Source: an uncultured Eubacteriales bacterium
Lineage (GTDB): Bacteria; Bacillota; Clostridia; Oscillospirales; CAG-382
Assembly: GCA_934502885.1 (NCBI GenBank)
Contig: CAKSUT010000004.1
Location: forward strand, 62,001 to 126,000
Length of the DNA: 64,000 nucleotides
Direction: 5' to 3'
Below the pieces are notes generated by a model that saw nothing but the letters and a program-made list of their open reading frames with translations, was not told the DNA's origin and did not search any database. A program made the translations under genes and the position numbers. Positions 42,981 to 51,529 of this stretch are shown here, in pieces; the first letter of the stretch is position 1, and every line of letters starts with the position of its first letter.

Positions 42981-44099
42981 TTGAGTATTACAATTCATTA
43001 CACTATAGAACCCGAATACGCCGATACCGTTTGGTGCAGAGAAACGCTTTCGGGAATAGCCGCAAAGGCTTCCTCTTTAAGGTATGATAAGCTTGCGCAC
43101 GACGAAAAGACTCTCTGCGACATACCTTGCGGCGAAAGTCTTATTGTTATCGGAACATCTCCTCAGTGGGTGTCTCATATACTGACGGCGGCGAGTAATC
43201 TCGCGCTTAAAACCGTTGCCGTGAGCTGTCATCCGCTCGATACAACCGCACGCTCAAGCTTTGTTCTCATCGACCACAACGGCGCAACGAGAGAATGCCT
43301 TGAATACCTCCGCGCGGCAGGGAAGACGAGAACCGCCATTTTCGGCATAAACAGCAATATAAATTCGTATGCAGATACGATAAAGACGCGGTATTTCTCC
43401 GAAAACGACATATTTCATATCAAGAGCGACGGGGGAATTGACCGCTGTTTTCGTGAGTTCTGCGAAAAGCTCGGCAGCTACGATTCTGTCGTTTGCTCGA
43501 ATTACATATCGGCAGTCTATCTCATGACAGGACTTAAAAAGTGCGGCGTGCGTGTCCCGGAGGACATATTCGTCATGACCTACGGCGACTCCGTCCTCGG
43601 AAAGCTCATGTCCCCGTCTCTTACGACAATAACGCTCGATCACGAACAGCTCGGCGTTCAGGCGGTCAATCTCTGCCGTTTCCCGTTTTTCGCAGCGGAG
43701 AAAAATATCAGCATCACCGTTTACGTGCCTTGCAGAATAGTTGCCGCGGATTCCACGGCGAACCTTCCGTACGCCGCAGGCTCGCATAATGCCGTAAGAC
43801 TCGACGACAACGAATGCGCCGACTTTAAAGATGCGGCAAATATTTTCGCACTCGATCCCAAAATTCTTGAGGTGCAGGCGTTTGAGAAGCTTCTTCGCCT
43901 TTGCGACAGCTGTGACTTTGAAATAATCTCGCTTCTTCTTGACGGCAATTCGTATGCCAGAATCGCCGAGAAGCTTTATATGTCGGACAGCACCGTAAAA
44001 TACCGCATAAAAAGACTCGTTACGGGAAGCGGAGTTGAATCGGGTTCGGAAATGCTGAGGCTTTATACGGAGTACATCGGCATGAGGGACAAAAAGTAA
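42981..44099 (+). CDS. Hybrid regulator: LacI-type sensor with C-terminal LuxR-type HTH
   Basis: Protein of 372 residues from a TTG start behind GGTGAGG. Residues 1-260 look like a periplasmic-binding-protein-type sensor as in LacI regulators (SLIVIGTSPQWVSHILTAAS, TRTAIFGINSNINSYADTI, SVVCSNYISAVYLMTGLKKC, VRVPEDIFVMTYGDS, SLTTITLDHEQLGVQAV). There is no N-terminal LacI HTH. Instead the C-terminus (about 315-355) has LLLDGNSYARIAEKLYMSD followed by STVKYRIKRL, a LuxR/GerE-like helix-turn-helix. It is divergent from the DUF5107 gene and probably controls it. The domain order is unusual. Confidence 0.8.
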   Translation: MSITIHYTIEPEYADTVWCRETLSGIAAKASSLRYDKLAHDEKTLCDIPCGESLIVIGTSPQWVSHILTAASNLALKTVAVSCHPLDTTARSSFVLIDHNGATRECLEYLRAAGKTRTAIFGINSNINSYADTIKTRYFSENDIFHIKSDGGIDRCFREFCEKLGSYDSVVCSNYISAVYLMTGLKKCGVRVPEDIFVMTYGDSVLGKLMSPSLTTITLDHEQLGVQAVNLCRFPFFAAEKNISITVYVPCRIVAADSTANLPYAAGSHNAVRLDDNECADFKDAANIFALDPKILEVQAFEKLLRLCDSCDFEIISLLLDGNSYARIAEKLYMSDSTVKYRIKRLVTGSGVESGSEMLRLYTEYIGMRDKK

Positions 44100-44151
44100 A
44101 CCGAATATTTGTGCATTTTGCGAAATTTTTTACATTGATTGCATATTTTTG

Positions 44152-44180
44152 TTGACAAATGGGGAAAAGTGTGATATACT
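44152..44180 (+). promoter_or_regulatory. Promoter of the sodium-dependent transporter
   Basis: TTGACA at 44152-44157, 17 bp spacer, TATACT at 44175-44180 with extended TGA. The leader is about 185 nt long. Confidence 0.82.
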
Positions 44181-44190
44181 ATGCAGGTAC

Positions 44191-44314
44191 TGTAAAGTTT
44201 GGTATGTGCGGCGCATCGGCGGCGTTTTTCCGTCTCTGTGCGCTTCGGCAAAAATGCCGCGTCCCGTGCAGTTCTGCGGCGCGGCTGTGTTTTTGCGCCG
44301 TTGAAGCTTTTACA
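44191..44314 (+). promoter_or_regulatory. Structured leader of the transporter gene, candidate cis-regulatory RNA
   Basis: TGTAAAG (44191-44197) pairs with CTTTTACA (44307-44314) to close a GC-rich domain. Inside, CGGCGC (44277-44282) pairs with GCGCCG (44295-44300), and GGCA/TGCC forms a small hairpin. GCGGCGC occurs twice (44208 and 44276), so two helices with the same partner are possible. It does not match a riboswitch class I can name. Confidence 0.5.
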
Positions 44315-44362
44315 TTTAAATCCGTATTTTCATTTTTGGAAATAAATAAACAAAAAAAGTGA
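44204..44362 (+). CDS. Possible Cys-rich leader peptide
   Basis: A frame from ATG 44204 encodes 52 residues, of which the first 35 contain seven cysteines (MCGASAAFFRLCALRQKC, then RVPCSS and RLCFCAV). It lies wholly in the transporter leader, and its stop is 10 bp before the transporter start. The ribosome site is weak, and the tail is low-complexity. It may be a leader peptide for attenuation or just an open frame across structured RNA. Confidence 0.25.
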   Translation: MCGASAAFFRLCALRQKCRVPCSSAARLCFCAVEAFTFKSVFSFLEINKQKK

Positions 44363-44372
44363 GGAAAACAAA

Positions 44373-45719
44373 ATGCAAAGAGAACGCTTGGGTTCGCGTC
44401 TCGGCTTTATTCTGCTTTCGGCAGGATGCGCCATAGGATGCGGAAACGTATGGAAATTTCCGTGGATGTGCGGTGAATACGGCGGAGGCGGATTTGTTCT
44501 TGTATATCTTATCTGCCTTGTCCTTTTGGGACTTCCCGTAATGACAATGGAATTTGCCGTCGGCCGTGCGGCACAGGCAAGCCCGATACATATGTATCAG
44601 AAAATCGAACGCCCCGGTCAGAAGTGGCACATACACGGATATTTTGCTCTTTTCGGCAATATCGCTCTCATGTCTTTCTATACAGTAGTTACCGGTTGGA
44701 TAATATACTACTTCGTGCAGTTCCTTACCGGCAATACGTCCGATCTCGGATTTGTCGGAATGATCTCCGATCCCACTCTTAACGTGACCTACCTTGCGGT
44801 GACGGTTGTTCTCGCTTTCGGCATACTCTGCTTCAGCCTCCAGGGCGGACTTGAGAGAGTGTCGAAGTATATGATGGTTCTCCTTCTTCTCCTCATGGTT
44901 GTTCTTGCCATACACAGCGCAACGCTTCCGGGCGCGAAGGAGGGACTCTCTTTTTACCTCGTTCCCGATTTCGGAAAGATTAACGGAAGCGTTATCGTAG
45001 GCGCAATGAATCAGGCGTTCTTCACGCTCTCTGTCGGTATGGGTTCAATGGCTATCTTCGGAAGCTATATCAATAAGGAAAGATCGCTTCTCGGCGAATC
45101 CCTCAACGTAATAATTCTCGATACGTTCGTTGCTATCGTTGCGGGTCTTATCATGTTCCCGGCTTGCTTTACATACGGCGAGCAGGTAAACGCAGGACCG
45201 AGTCTTCTTTTCGATACAATGGCTAAGGTGTTCAACAACATGGGCGGCGGCCGTTGGTGGGGCGCACTCTTCTTCCTCTTCATGGTGTTCGCCGCACTCT
45301 CCACGGTTCTTGCCGTTTGCGAGAACATTCTTGCAATGGTTCGCGAAATGTTCGGCTGGTCGAGACCTGTCGGCTGTGCAATATGCGCTGTTGTGATATT
45401 TGCACTTTCGATTACCACCGCTCTCGGCTACAGTGAATTCAGCGGCTTCCACCCCTTCACAAGTGAATCCGCTTGGCTCGACCTTTGGGACTTCATCGTC
45501 TCCAACAATATTCTCCCTCTCGGCTCTCTCGTATTTGCGCTCTTCTGCTGCAATAAGTTCGGCTGGGGCTGGGACAACTTCATTGCCGAAGCAAACGAAG
45601 GCAAGGGACTTAAGGTTAAGTCCTGGATGAAGCCCGTGTTCAAGTACGTTGTGCCGATAGTAATTATATTCATTTACATTTACGGCATCGCAACCTTCAA
45701 TTTCGTTGATAAGGTGTAA
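44373..45719 (+). CDS. Sodium-dependent neurotransmitter-type (NSS/SNF) transporter
   Basis: Sodium symporter of 448 residues with about eleven to twelve hydrophobic segments. The diagnostic NSS start is SRLGFILLSAGCAIGCGNVW followed by KFPWMCGEYGGGGFVLVYL, containing the unwound TM1 region that binds Na+ and substrate. Other family segments are PVMTMEFAVGRA, QAFFTLSVGMGSMAIFGSY and ALSTVLAVCENILA. Bacterial members take up amino acids such as tryptophan, leucine or tyrosine. GTGAGGAAAA precedes the ATG. Long regulated leader and a strong terminator make it a single-gene unit. Confidence 0.93.
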   Translation: MQRERLGSRLGFILLSAGCAIGCGNVWKFPWMCGEYGGGGFVLVYLICLVLLGLPVMTMEFAVGRAAQASPIHMYQKIERPGQKWHIHGYFALFGNIALMSFYTVVTGWIIYYFVQFLTGNTSDLGFVGMISDPTLNVTYLAVTVVLAFGILCFSLQGGLERVSKYMMVLLLLLMVVLAIHSATLPGAKEGLSFYLVPDFGKINGSVIVGAMNQAFFTLSVGMGSMAIFGSYINKERSLLGESLNVIILDTFVAIVAGLIMFPACFTYGEQVNAGPSLLFDTMAKVFNNMGGGRWWGALFFLFMVFAALSTVLAVCENILAMVREMFGWSRPVGCAICAVVIFALSITTALGYSEFSGFHPFTSESAWLDLWDFIVSNNILPLGSLVFALFCCNKFGWGWDNFIAEANEGKGLKVKSWMKPVFKYVVPIVIIFIYIYGIATFNFVDKV

Positions 45720-45726
45720 TTTGATG

Positions 45727-45762
45727 AAAGCTCCCCATGGCATATGCCACGGGGAGCTTTTT
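45727..45762 (+). terminator. Intrinsic terminator after the transporter
   Basis: Stem AAAGCTCCCC/GGGGAGCTTT (45727-45760) with an inner TGGCA/TGCCA helix, followed by T residues. Confidence 0.93.
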
Positions 45763-45820
45763 GCCGCACCGCACCTGCTGTGAACAAAATGTAAAAATCA
45801 TAAATTTTCGGATATAAATC

Positions 45821-45849
45821 TTGACAACCATGTCTATATGTGGTATAAT
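45821..45849 (+). promoter_or_regulatory. tRNA-Val promoter
   Basis: Consensus TTGACA at 45821-45826, 17 bp spacer, TATAAT at 45844-45849. Confidence 0.85.
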
Positions 45850-45884
45850 ATTACCGTTATGTGAGCGATAAGTAAATGTAATAT

Positions 45885-45961
45885 GTGGGTGTAGCTCAGT
45901 TGGTCAGAGCACTTGCTTGACATGCAAGGGGTCGTTGGTTCAAGTCCATTCATCCACACCA
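45885..45961 (+). tRNA. tRNA-Val (anticodon GAC)
   Basis: A 77-nt cloverleaf: acceptor GTGGGTG/CATCCAC, D-arm GCTC/GAGC, anticodon stem CTTGC/GCAAG around loop TTGACAT (anticodon GAC, reading GUC/GUU), T-loop TTCAAGT, discriminator A and encoded CCA. The T-stem GTTGG/CCATT has a T-T mismatch and a G-T pair. It has its own promoter and terminator. Confidence 0.93.
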
Positions 45962-45962
45962 G

Positions 45963-45986
45963 AAAAACCGTCGAGCGACGGTTTTT
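45963..45986 (+). terminator. tRNA-Val terminator
   Basis: AAAAACCGTC/GACGGTTTTT with a GAGC tetraloop, followed by CTTTTT. Confidence 0.9.
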
Positions 45987-46092
45987 CTTTTTAGTATCCG
46001 GCTCTTTCTCGGCTAAAATCGAACACAAAAAGTCAAGAGCGCGGTATAAGGCTTTTGACTTTTTTCGTGTGTCGGAAAATAATGCCGATGTC

Positions 46093-46860
46093 ATGAACGA
46101 AAGCGCTTCGCCGAAACATCCTGTCGATTCGTCGGTTGAGCTTGAAAACGTAAAATTCTCGTATGACGGAAAGAATGACGTAATCAGAGGCGTTACCATG
46201 AAAATCGACGTCGGCAGTACCGTTGCGTTCGTGGGTCTCTCGGGCGGCGGAAAATCGACGCATGCAAGCCTTATTTCACGCTTTTTTGACGTAAACGACG
46301 GAAGCATACGCATAGGTGGAGCGGACATAAGGGATATTCCGAAGAAAGAGCTTATGAGTACCGTTTCCTTTGTGTTCCAGAACTCAAAGCTTATAAAAGC
46401 GTCGATACTCGAAAACGTGAAAATGGGCAAACCCGACGCGACCAAGGAGGAAGTCAACGCGGCTCTTAAGGCGGCGCAGTGTAACGATATCATAGAAAAG
46501 CTTCCGCATGGTGTTGACACCGTAATCGGCACTAAGGGCGTCTGCCTCTCGGGCGGCGAACGTCAGAGAATATCCATTGCGCGTGCATTTCTCAAGGATG
46601 CGCCGATAATCCTTCTTGACGAAGCGACGGCAAGCCTTGACGTCGAGAACGAAACGCTTATCCGGACCGCACTTTCGCGCCTCATAAAGAACAAGACGGT
46701 TCTCGTAATCGCACACCGTATGCGTACAGTCGCAGGTGCGGACAAGATAGTCGTACTTGCAGACGGAGTTGTTGCGGAGCAGGGAAGCCCCGACGAACTC
46801 TACGCAAAGGGCGGTATTTACGCTCACATGGTTGATTTGCAGATCGGAGGACGGAACTAA
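46093..46860 (+). pseudogene. ABC exporter remnant: nucleotide-binding domain only
   Basis: From ATG 46093 about 255 residues form a complete ABC-exporter NBD: VELENVKFSYDG, Walker A GLSGGGKST, Q-loop FVFQNSK, signature LSGGERQR, Walker B IILLDEATASLD and switch His IAHR. The transmembrane domain that should precede it in the same chain is absent; upstream is the tRNA-Val terminator. No ribosome binding site is visible before ATG 46093 or GTG 46069. It appears to be the 3' end of an IrtB/MsbA-like exporter left after deletion or rearrangement next to the tRNA. The NBD itself is intact. Confidence 0.7.
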
Positions 46861-46873
46861 AACACAGAAAATA

Positions 46874-46912
46874 AACTCCGGCTCTCGGAACAGCTCCGGG
46901 AAAGCCGGAGTT
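46874..46912 (+). terminator. Intrinsic terminator
   Basis: AACTCCGGCT/AGCCGGAGTT with TTTTTG after; ends the ABC remnant. Confidence 0.9.
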
Positions 46913-46943
46913 TTTGCGCGTTGTAAATATTTACATAAAACCG

Positions 46944-46972
46944 TTGCCATTTAGTGCGTTTTGTGGTAAAAT
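46944..46972 (+). promoter_or_regulatory. Promoter of the gpsA-like gene
   Basis: TTGCCA at 46944-46949, 17 bp spacer, TAAAAT at 46967-46972. Confidence 0.65.
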
Positions 46973-47019
46973 CACAGATAAAGTACAAGAGAGCGGCTGT
47001 GCGCCGCAAGGAGGAAAAA

Positions 47020-48069
47020 ATGGCAACAGTAACGATAGTCGGCTCCGGCATGATGGGGTCGGCACTTGCATTCCCGGCAAGAGAAAACGGTCACGAGGTA
47101 CGTCTTGTCGGCACTCACCTTGACAGAGACATAATAGAACATTGCCGTGCCGAGGGCAGACATCCGAAATTCAGCAAAGACTTTCCGAGCGGAGTAAAGT
47201 ACTATCAGATAGAAGAGCTTGACAGCGCACTCGACGGTACGGACGTCGTTATCGGCGGCGTTTCGAGTTTCGGCGTTGAATGGTTCGGAGAACACGTGCT
47301 TCCGAGAATAAAGGAAAGTACTCCCGTTTTGACAGTCACCAAGGGACTCATGGACACAGCCGACGGAAAGCTTCTCTGCTATCCGCAGGTGTGGGAGGAA
47401 AAGATGCGCGCCATGGGACGCACCATGAACCTCAACGCAATCGGCGGACCGTGTACGAGCTACGAGCTTGTCGCGCATGATCAGACCGAGGTTGCTTTTG
47501 GCGGACACGACATCGAAACCCTGCATAAGCTTAAGAAAATCATGGCGACAGACTATTACCACATAAGCCTTTCGACGGACGTTCTCGGAATAGAGAGTGC
47601 GGTCGCGCTCAAAAACGGCTACGCACTCGGCATTGCGCTCACGATAGGCGTTAATCAGAAGAATTTCGGACTTGATAGCGAGCTTCACTTCAACTCTCAG
47701 GCGGCGGTTTTCGGACAGGCAGTAAAGGAAATGTATAAGCTTCTCGAATACCAGGGAGTATGCACGCTTGAAAATATAACCGTCGGTGCAGGTGATCTTT
47801 ACGTCACGGTTTACGGCGGGCGCACAAGACTCGTCGGAATACTTCTCGGCAGAGGACTTGACATTGACGAGGCTAAGGCGGAGCTTAAGGGCGTGACGCT
47901 TGAATCGCTTGTCGTTGCCGAAAGAGTGGCGCGCGCCGTTAAGGTCGCCGCAAAAAATAACATACTCTCGCTTTCCGATTTTCCCCTTCTTCTCCATGTT
48001 GACAGTATTCTCACCGAGAAAAAGCCCGTCGATATTCCGTGGGAAGAGTTTACGTTTGAAAAGCAATAA
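47020..48069 (+). CDS. gpsA: Glycerol-3-phosphate dehydrogenase (NAD(P)+)
   Basis: Cytoplasmic enzyme that reduces dihydroxyacetone phosphate to sn-glycerol-3-phosphate for phospholipid synthesis. The 349-residue protein begins with the Rossmann motif VTIVGSGMMGSALAFPAREN, then GGVSSFGVEWF, TVTKGLMDTADG, GGPCTSYELVAH, and the catalytic Lys in SAVALKNGYALGIAL. Length and order match GpsA, although the glycine motif is GSGMMG rather than GxGxWG. ATG 47020 is 6 bp after AAGGAGG; an in-frame ATG at 46954 lies upstream of the promoter -10. Monocistronic. Confidence 0.85.
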   Translation: MATVTIVGSGMMGSALAFPARENGHEVRLVGTHLDRDIIEHCRAEGRHPKFSKDFPSGVKYYQIEELDSALDGTDVVIGGVSSFGVEWFGEHVLPRIKESTPVLTVTKGLMDTADGKLLCYPQVWEEKMRAMGRTMNLNAIGGPCTSYELVAHDQTEVAFGGHDIETLHKLKKIMATDYYHISLSTDVLGIESAVALKNGYALGIALTIGVNQKNFGLDSELHFNSQAAVFGQAVKEMYKLLEYQGVCTLENITVGAGDLYVTVYGGRTRLVGILLGRGLDIDEAKAELKGVTLESLVVAERVARAVKVAAKNNILSLSDFPLLLHVDSILTEKKPVDIPWEEFTFEKQ

Positions 48070-48078
48070 CATTTTACG

Positions 48079-48105
48079 ATTCCCGTTGCGCTCCGCTTCG
48101 GGAAT
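48079..48105 (+). terminator. Intrinsic terminator after gpsA
   Basis: ATTCCCG/CGGGAAT (13-nt loop) followed by TCTTTTTT. Confidence 0.85.
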
Positions 48106-48173
48106 TCTTTTTTACGTAAAAACAGAGAATTTCTGCTGTAACAAATTATTAAAGAATAATTTGTGTAAATAAC

Positions 48174-48202
48174 TTGCAGAATGCGCGCTTTCGTGGTATA
48201 AT
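48174..48202 (+). promoter_or_regulatory. Promoter of the WG-repeat operon
   Basis: TTGCAG at 48174-48179, 17 bp spacer, TATAAT at 48197-48202. Confidence 0.78.
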
Positions 48203-48279
48203 ACTCAAGGTATATTTTTCGGCAAACGCGCCCACGCAAATGCGTTTGACCGATAATCTCAAAGAAGGAGTCCGTAAAA

Positions 48280-50013
48280 ATGTCAGAAAACGAAGAAAAA
48301 CGCCAGGAGAACGTCGGTACGGAAAGCGTCGGCGTAAAAGAAGCGGAAATTACGGCTCAGCCGAAAGCCGGCGGCAAAGAAAGCGATATTCCGGAGGACC
48401 TTACAAAAATGCTGGCTTACGCACAGCTGAAAAACGACAATACCGTTTTGTCCGACGGCACGAACATCTCCGAAGTCAAAAACGAAGCCGATGAAAACGA
48501 CGTCGCCGTAATGGACGTTCTGAAGAACAAACGCAATGCGCAGACTGCCGACAGCACCGCCGGTGAGAGTGTCGGTGAAGAAGCGCCGCAGTCCGCAAAA
48601 AAGCCCGAAACACCGTCCAAAGAAAACCCCGGACACAAAATTCCGTTTGCCGGTGCCGGTGAGAGGATAAAGAAGCACATACCTCAGCCCGGTGCTCCGA
48701 AGGGTGAAAAGCCTCCCGTTAAAGCAGTGCCGAAAAAGGCGAAGGTTGTAGTCGCCGCGGTAATGGCGGTTATCATAATCGCAGGTATACTTATCGGCTG
48801 CCTTGCGGCGTTCAACAGGAAAAACGTCAATGTCGGAACCGACACGCTCTTTCACGAGGGACTTGTACCGGTGAAGTTCGGCGACTTCTGGGGATATGCC
48901 GATACTTCGGGAAAAATAGCTGTCGAGCCGCAGTATGAATACGCCGGAAGCTTCGGTACAAACGGACTTGCCTGTGTAGGCATTGGCGGAAAGTACGGCT
49001 ACATCGGCAAGAGCGGAAAAATCGAGATTCCTGCCGATTACGACTATGCCGGAAGCTTCGGAAGCGACGGACTTGCGGTAGTAAAATACGGTACGCTCTA
49101 CGGAATGATAAATAAGTCCGGAAGCTATGAGATTCCGCTTATGTTCAACGGCCTATATCCGTTCTCGGGCGACCTTGCCAAAGCGCAGATAAACGGTAAG
49201 TGGGGATTCATTAACCGCTCGGGTCAGCTCGTTGTTTCGGCTGAATTTGACGCGGTATACGACTACACGTCAAACGGACTTGCCTGCGTTTCCAACGACG
49301 CTCATTACGGCTTCATAGACAGAAGCGGCAAAACGGTTATCGACATTATGTATGACTACGCATATCCCTTTGACGCAAGCGGACTTGCCTGCATAGAGTT
49401 CGACGGTAAGTACGGTTTTATCGATTCGACCGGCAAAATAGTTATTCAGGCGGTTTATGACGAAGCTTTTCCGTTCGGCGACGATACGGTTGCTCTTGTA
49501 AAAGACCAAAACGGTTACGGATACATCAACGCAAAAGGCGAGATCGTGATAGATACGCAGTACACCTACGCCTCCGCCTTTGACGAAAAAGGCTACGCAG
49601 CGGCTTGCATAGGCAATAAGCACGGCTTCATCGACAGAACGGGAAGATTCATAGTAAACCCCAAGTTTACGTCAGCGTCGGCATTCGATGCGTTTGACCT
49701 GTCGCTCGTAAGACTCGGCGGTGTGTACGGTTACATTGACCGCTCGGGTGCTTACCGCATTGAACCTCAGTTTGACCTTGCGACAAGCTTTGATTCCAAG
49801 GGAACGGCGGCCGCAGTCAGCGACGGTATGTACGGATATATAAACACCAAGGGAAAGTTTGTAATAGAGCCGCAGTTTGACGCGGCGGAGTCTTTCCGCG
49901 ACGACGGATATGCCGTTGTAAAAATATCTGGAAAATTCGGCGTCATAAATTCGGACGGCAAGTACGTGATAAATCCGCGTTTTGACGCAATAGGAAACGC
50001 AGCCGAGAATTGA
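48280..50013 (+). CDS. Membrane-anchored WG-repeat protein
   Basis: Protein of 577 residues. A polar, low-complexity cytoplasmic part (1-155) is followed by one transmembrane helix (VVVAAVMAVIIIAGILIGCL) and then 11 tandem WG (KWG) repeats of about 35 residues to the end, each of the form G-L-A-x-V, KYGYIDxSGK, VIxPxYDxAxxF. Such repeats form a propeller-like structure; function in bacteria is unknown, probably binding outside the membrane. The last repeat lacks a membrane or wall anchor. AAGGAG precedes the ATG. First gene of an operon with HD, HAD and transporter genes. Confidence 0.85.
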   Translation: MSENEEKRQENVGTESVGVKEAEITAQPKAGGKESDIPEDLTKMLAYAQLKNDNTVLSDGTNISEVKNEADENDVAVMDVLKNKRNAQTADSTAGESVGEEAPQSAKKPETPSKENPGHKIPFAGAGERIKKHIPQPGAPKGEKPPVKAVPKKAKVVVAAVMAVIIIAGILIGCLAAFNRKNVNVGTDTLFHEGLVPVKFGDFWGYADTSGKIAVEPQYEYAGSFGTNGLACVGIGGKYGYIGKSGKIEIPADYDYAGSFGSDGLAVVKYGTLYGMINKSGSYEIPLMFNGLYPFSGDLAKAQINGKWGFINRSGQLVVSAEFDAVYDYTSNGLACVSNDAHYGFIDRSGKTVIDIMYDYAYPFDASGLACIEFDGKYGFIDSTGKIVIQAVYDEAFPFGDDTVALVKDQNGYGYINAKGEIVIDTQYTYASAFDEKGYAAACIGNKHGFIDRTGRFIVNPKFTSASAFDAFDLSLVRLGGVYGYIDRSGAYRIEPQFDLATSFDSKGTAAAVSDGMYGYINTKGKFVIEPQFDAAESFRDDGYAVVKISGKFGVINSDGKYVINPRFDAIGNAAEN

Positions 50014-50055
50014 AGCGGATAAAACGGACGGTGATCCGCAATTTCAGAAGAGAGT

Positions 50056-50646
50056 GTGATAACATTGACCAATAAAGAACTGTTTTTTGAAGCTTACAAC
50101 AGAAATATAACCCGTGAAGGCTCGGATAAGCTCCTTGCGTGGCTTGACAAAACCGACTTTTTCACGGCACCGGCAAGCACCAAGTATCACAGTGCCGTAG
50201 AAGGCGGACTTTGCGAACACAGCCTCAATGTTTACAAGGCGATAATGAAGCGTTACAGCGGTGAGCATTCCGACGAAACGCTCACAATTGTGTCGCTTCT
50301 TCACGACCTTTGTAAGGCGGAGTTTTACAAAACACAGCTTCGCAACGTGAAAAACGAGCAGACCGGCTCGTGGGAGAAAGTGGCTTACTACACAATCGAG
50401 GACAAATTCCCCTTCGGTCACGGCGAAAAGTCGGTGTTCCTGATAGAACGCTTTATGAGGCTCACTATTGAGGAGGCGATTGCCATACGCTGGCATATGG
50501 GCGGCTTCGACGAGTCGGCAAGAGCCGGAGGATATACCGTCAGCAACGCATACGAAAAGTATCCGCTTGCGGTAAAGCTCCATATTGCCGATATTGAGGC
50601 GACCTATCTCATGGAAGAATCGGCGAAATCGGGAAACAATAAGTAA
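50056..50646 (+). CDS. HD-domain hydrolase
   Basis: Protein of 196 residues with an HD-type metal site: YHSAVEGGLCEHSLNVYKAI (first His), IVSLLHDLCKAEFY (His-Asp) and AIAIRWHMGGFD (late His). This form, with the HD core starting near residue 50, is found in many clostridia and resembles HDIG-type or nucleic-acid-associated HD proteins; the substrate is unknown. The start is GTG 50056; TTG 50065 is an alternative since neither has a strong ribosome site. Lies 42 bp after the WG-repeat gene and 37 bp before the HAD gene. Confidence 0.8.
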   Translation: MITLTNKELFFEAYNRNITREGSDKLLAWLDKTDFFTAPASTKYHSAVEGGLCEHSLNVYKAIMKRYSGEHSDETLTIVSLLHDLCKAEFYKTQLRNVKNEQTGSWEKVAYYTIEDKFPFGHGEKSVFLIERFMRLTIEEAIAIRWHMGGFDESARAGGYTVSNAYEKYPLAVKLHIADIEATYLMEESAKSGNNK

Positions 50647-50683
50647 GGCTGAACAAAGAATCGAAAGGAAACGGTAATTATAG

Positions 50684-51511
50684 ATGAGCGAAACGGTAAA
50701 AAAAGCGGTTGAGGGGATAGACCTTGACGCCAAAAAAGGCTTTATATGCGATATGGACGGAGTTATATATCACGGCAACGTGATACTTCCCGGAGTAAAG
50801 GAGTTTGTGGAGTGGCTTCAGAACGAGAACAAACGCTTCCTCTTCCTTACAAACAGCAGTGAGCGTTCGCCCCTTGAGCTTCAGCAGAAGCTCCGCAGAA
50901 TGGGACTTGACGTAAGTGAGGATCACTTCTACACGAGCGCACTCGCAACGGCGCACTTTCTTTCACAGCAGAAGCCGCGCTGTACCGCATATGTAATCGG
51001 AGAACCCGGACTTATGAACGCTCTTTACGAAGAGGGCATTATAATGAATGACGTTAATCCCGACTATGTAGTTGTCGGTGAAACGCGCAACTATAATTAC
51101 GAAAGCATCTTAAGAGCTGTCCGCCTTGTTTTTGACGGAGCAAAGCTCATCGGAACAAACCCCGATATGACCGGTCCCTCGGAGCAGGGAATAATACCTG
51201 CCTGCCGTGCGCTTACCGCACCTATTGAGCTTACCACCGGTCAGGCGGCGTACTTTGTCGGCAAGCCTAACCCCCTCATGATGAAAACCGGACTCAAAAT
51301 GCTCGGCGTTTCGACAGAGAATGCCGTTATCGTCGGCGACCGCATGGATACCGATATCATCGCCGGTATTGAGTCCGAGATAGACACAACACTTGTTCTT
51401 TCCGGAGTTACCGCGCTCTCAGATCTCGTAAAGTTCCCTTACAGACCCGACTATATCTACAGCGGTGTGGGCGATATCATAAAAGGCAAGCCGGTTAAGG
51501 GCGTAAAATAA
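50684..51511 (+). CDS. HAD-IIA family phosphatase (NagD/PNPase-like)
   Basis: Cytoplasmic phosphatase of 275 residues. HAD motif I is FICDMDGVIYHGN, motif II is LFLTNSSERSPLEL, and the C2a cap is followed by GKPNPLMMKTGLKMLG (motif III) and VIVGDRMDTDIIAGIES (motif IV). Related enzymes act on nucleotides, glycerol phosphate or 4-nitrophenyl phosphate. Part of the operon WG-repeat - HD - HAD - FNT. A GAAAGGA lies 14 bp before the ATG, rather distant. Confidence 0.9.
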   Translation: MSETVKKAVEGIDLDAKKGFICDMDGVIYHGNVILPGVKEFVEWLQNENKRFLFLTNSSERSPLELQQKLRRMGLDVSEDHFYTSALATAHFLSQQKPRCTAYVIGEPGLMNALYEEGIIMNDVNPDYVVVGETRNYNYESILRAVRLVFDGAKLIGTNPDMTGPSEQGIIPACRALTAPIELTTGQAAYFVGKPNPLMMKTGLKMLGVSTENAVIVGDRMDTDIIAGIESEIDTTLVLSGVTALSDLVKFPYRPDYIYSGVGDIIKGKPVKGVK

Positions 51512-51529
51512 TTTTGACGGAGTGACAAC

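Noticed and set aside
45913..46092. Upstream extension of the ABC remnant
   Set aside because: It runs through the tRNA-Val gene and its terminator, so it cannot be coding in this form.
48840..50010. Possible DNA repeat or CRISPR-like array
   Set aside because: The periodicity of about 105 bp is the protein-level WG repeat; the DNA units diverge and there are no constant repeats with spacers.
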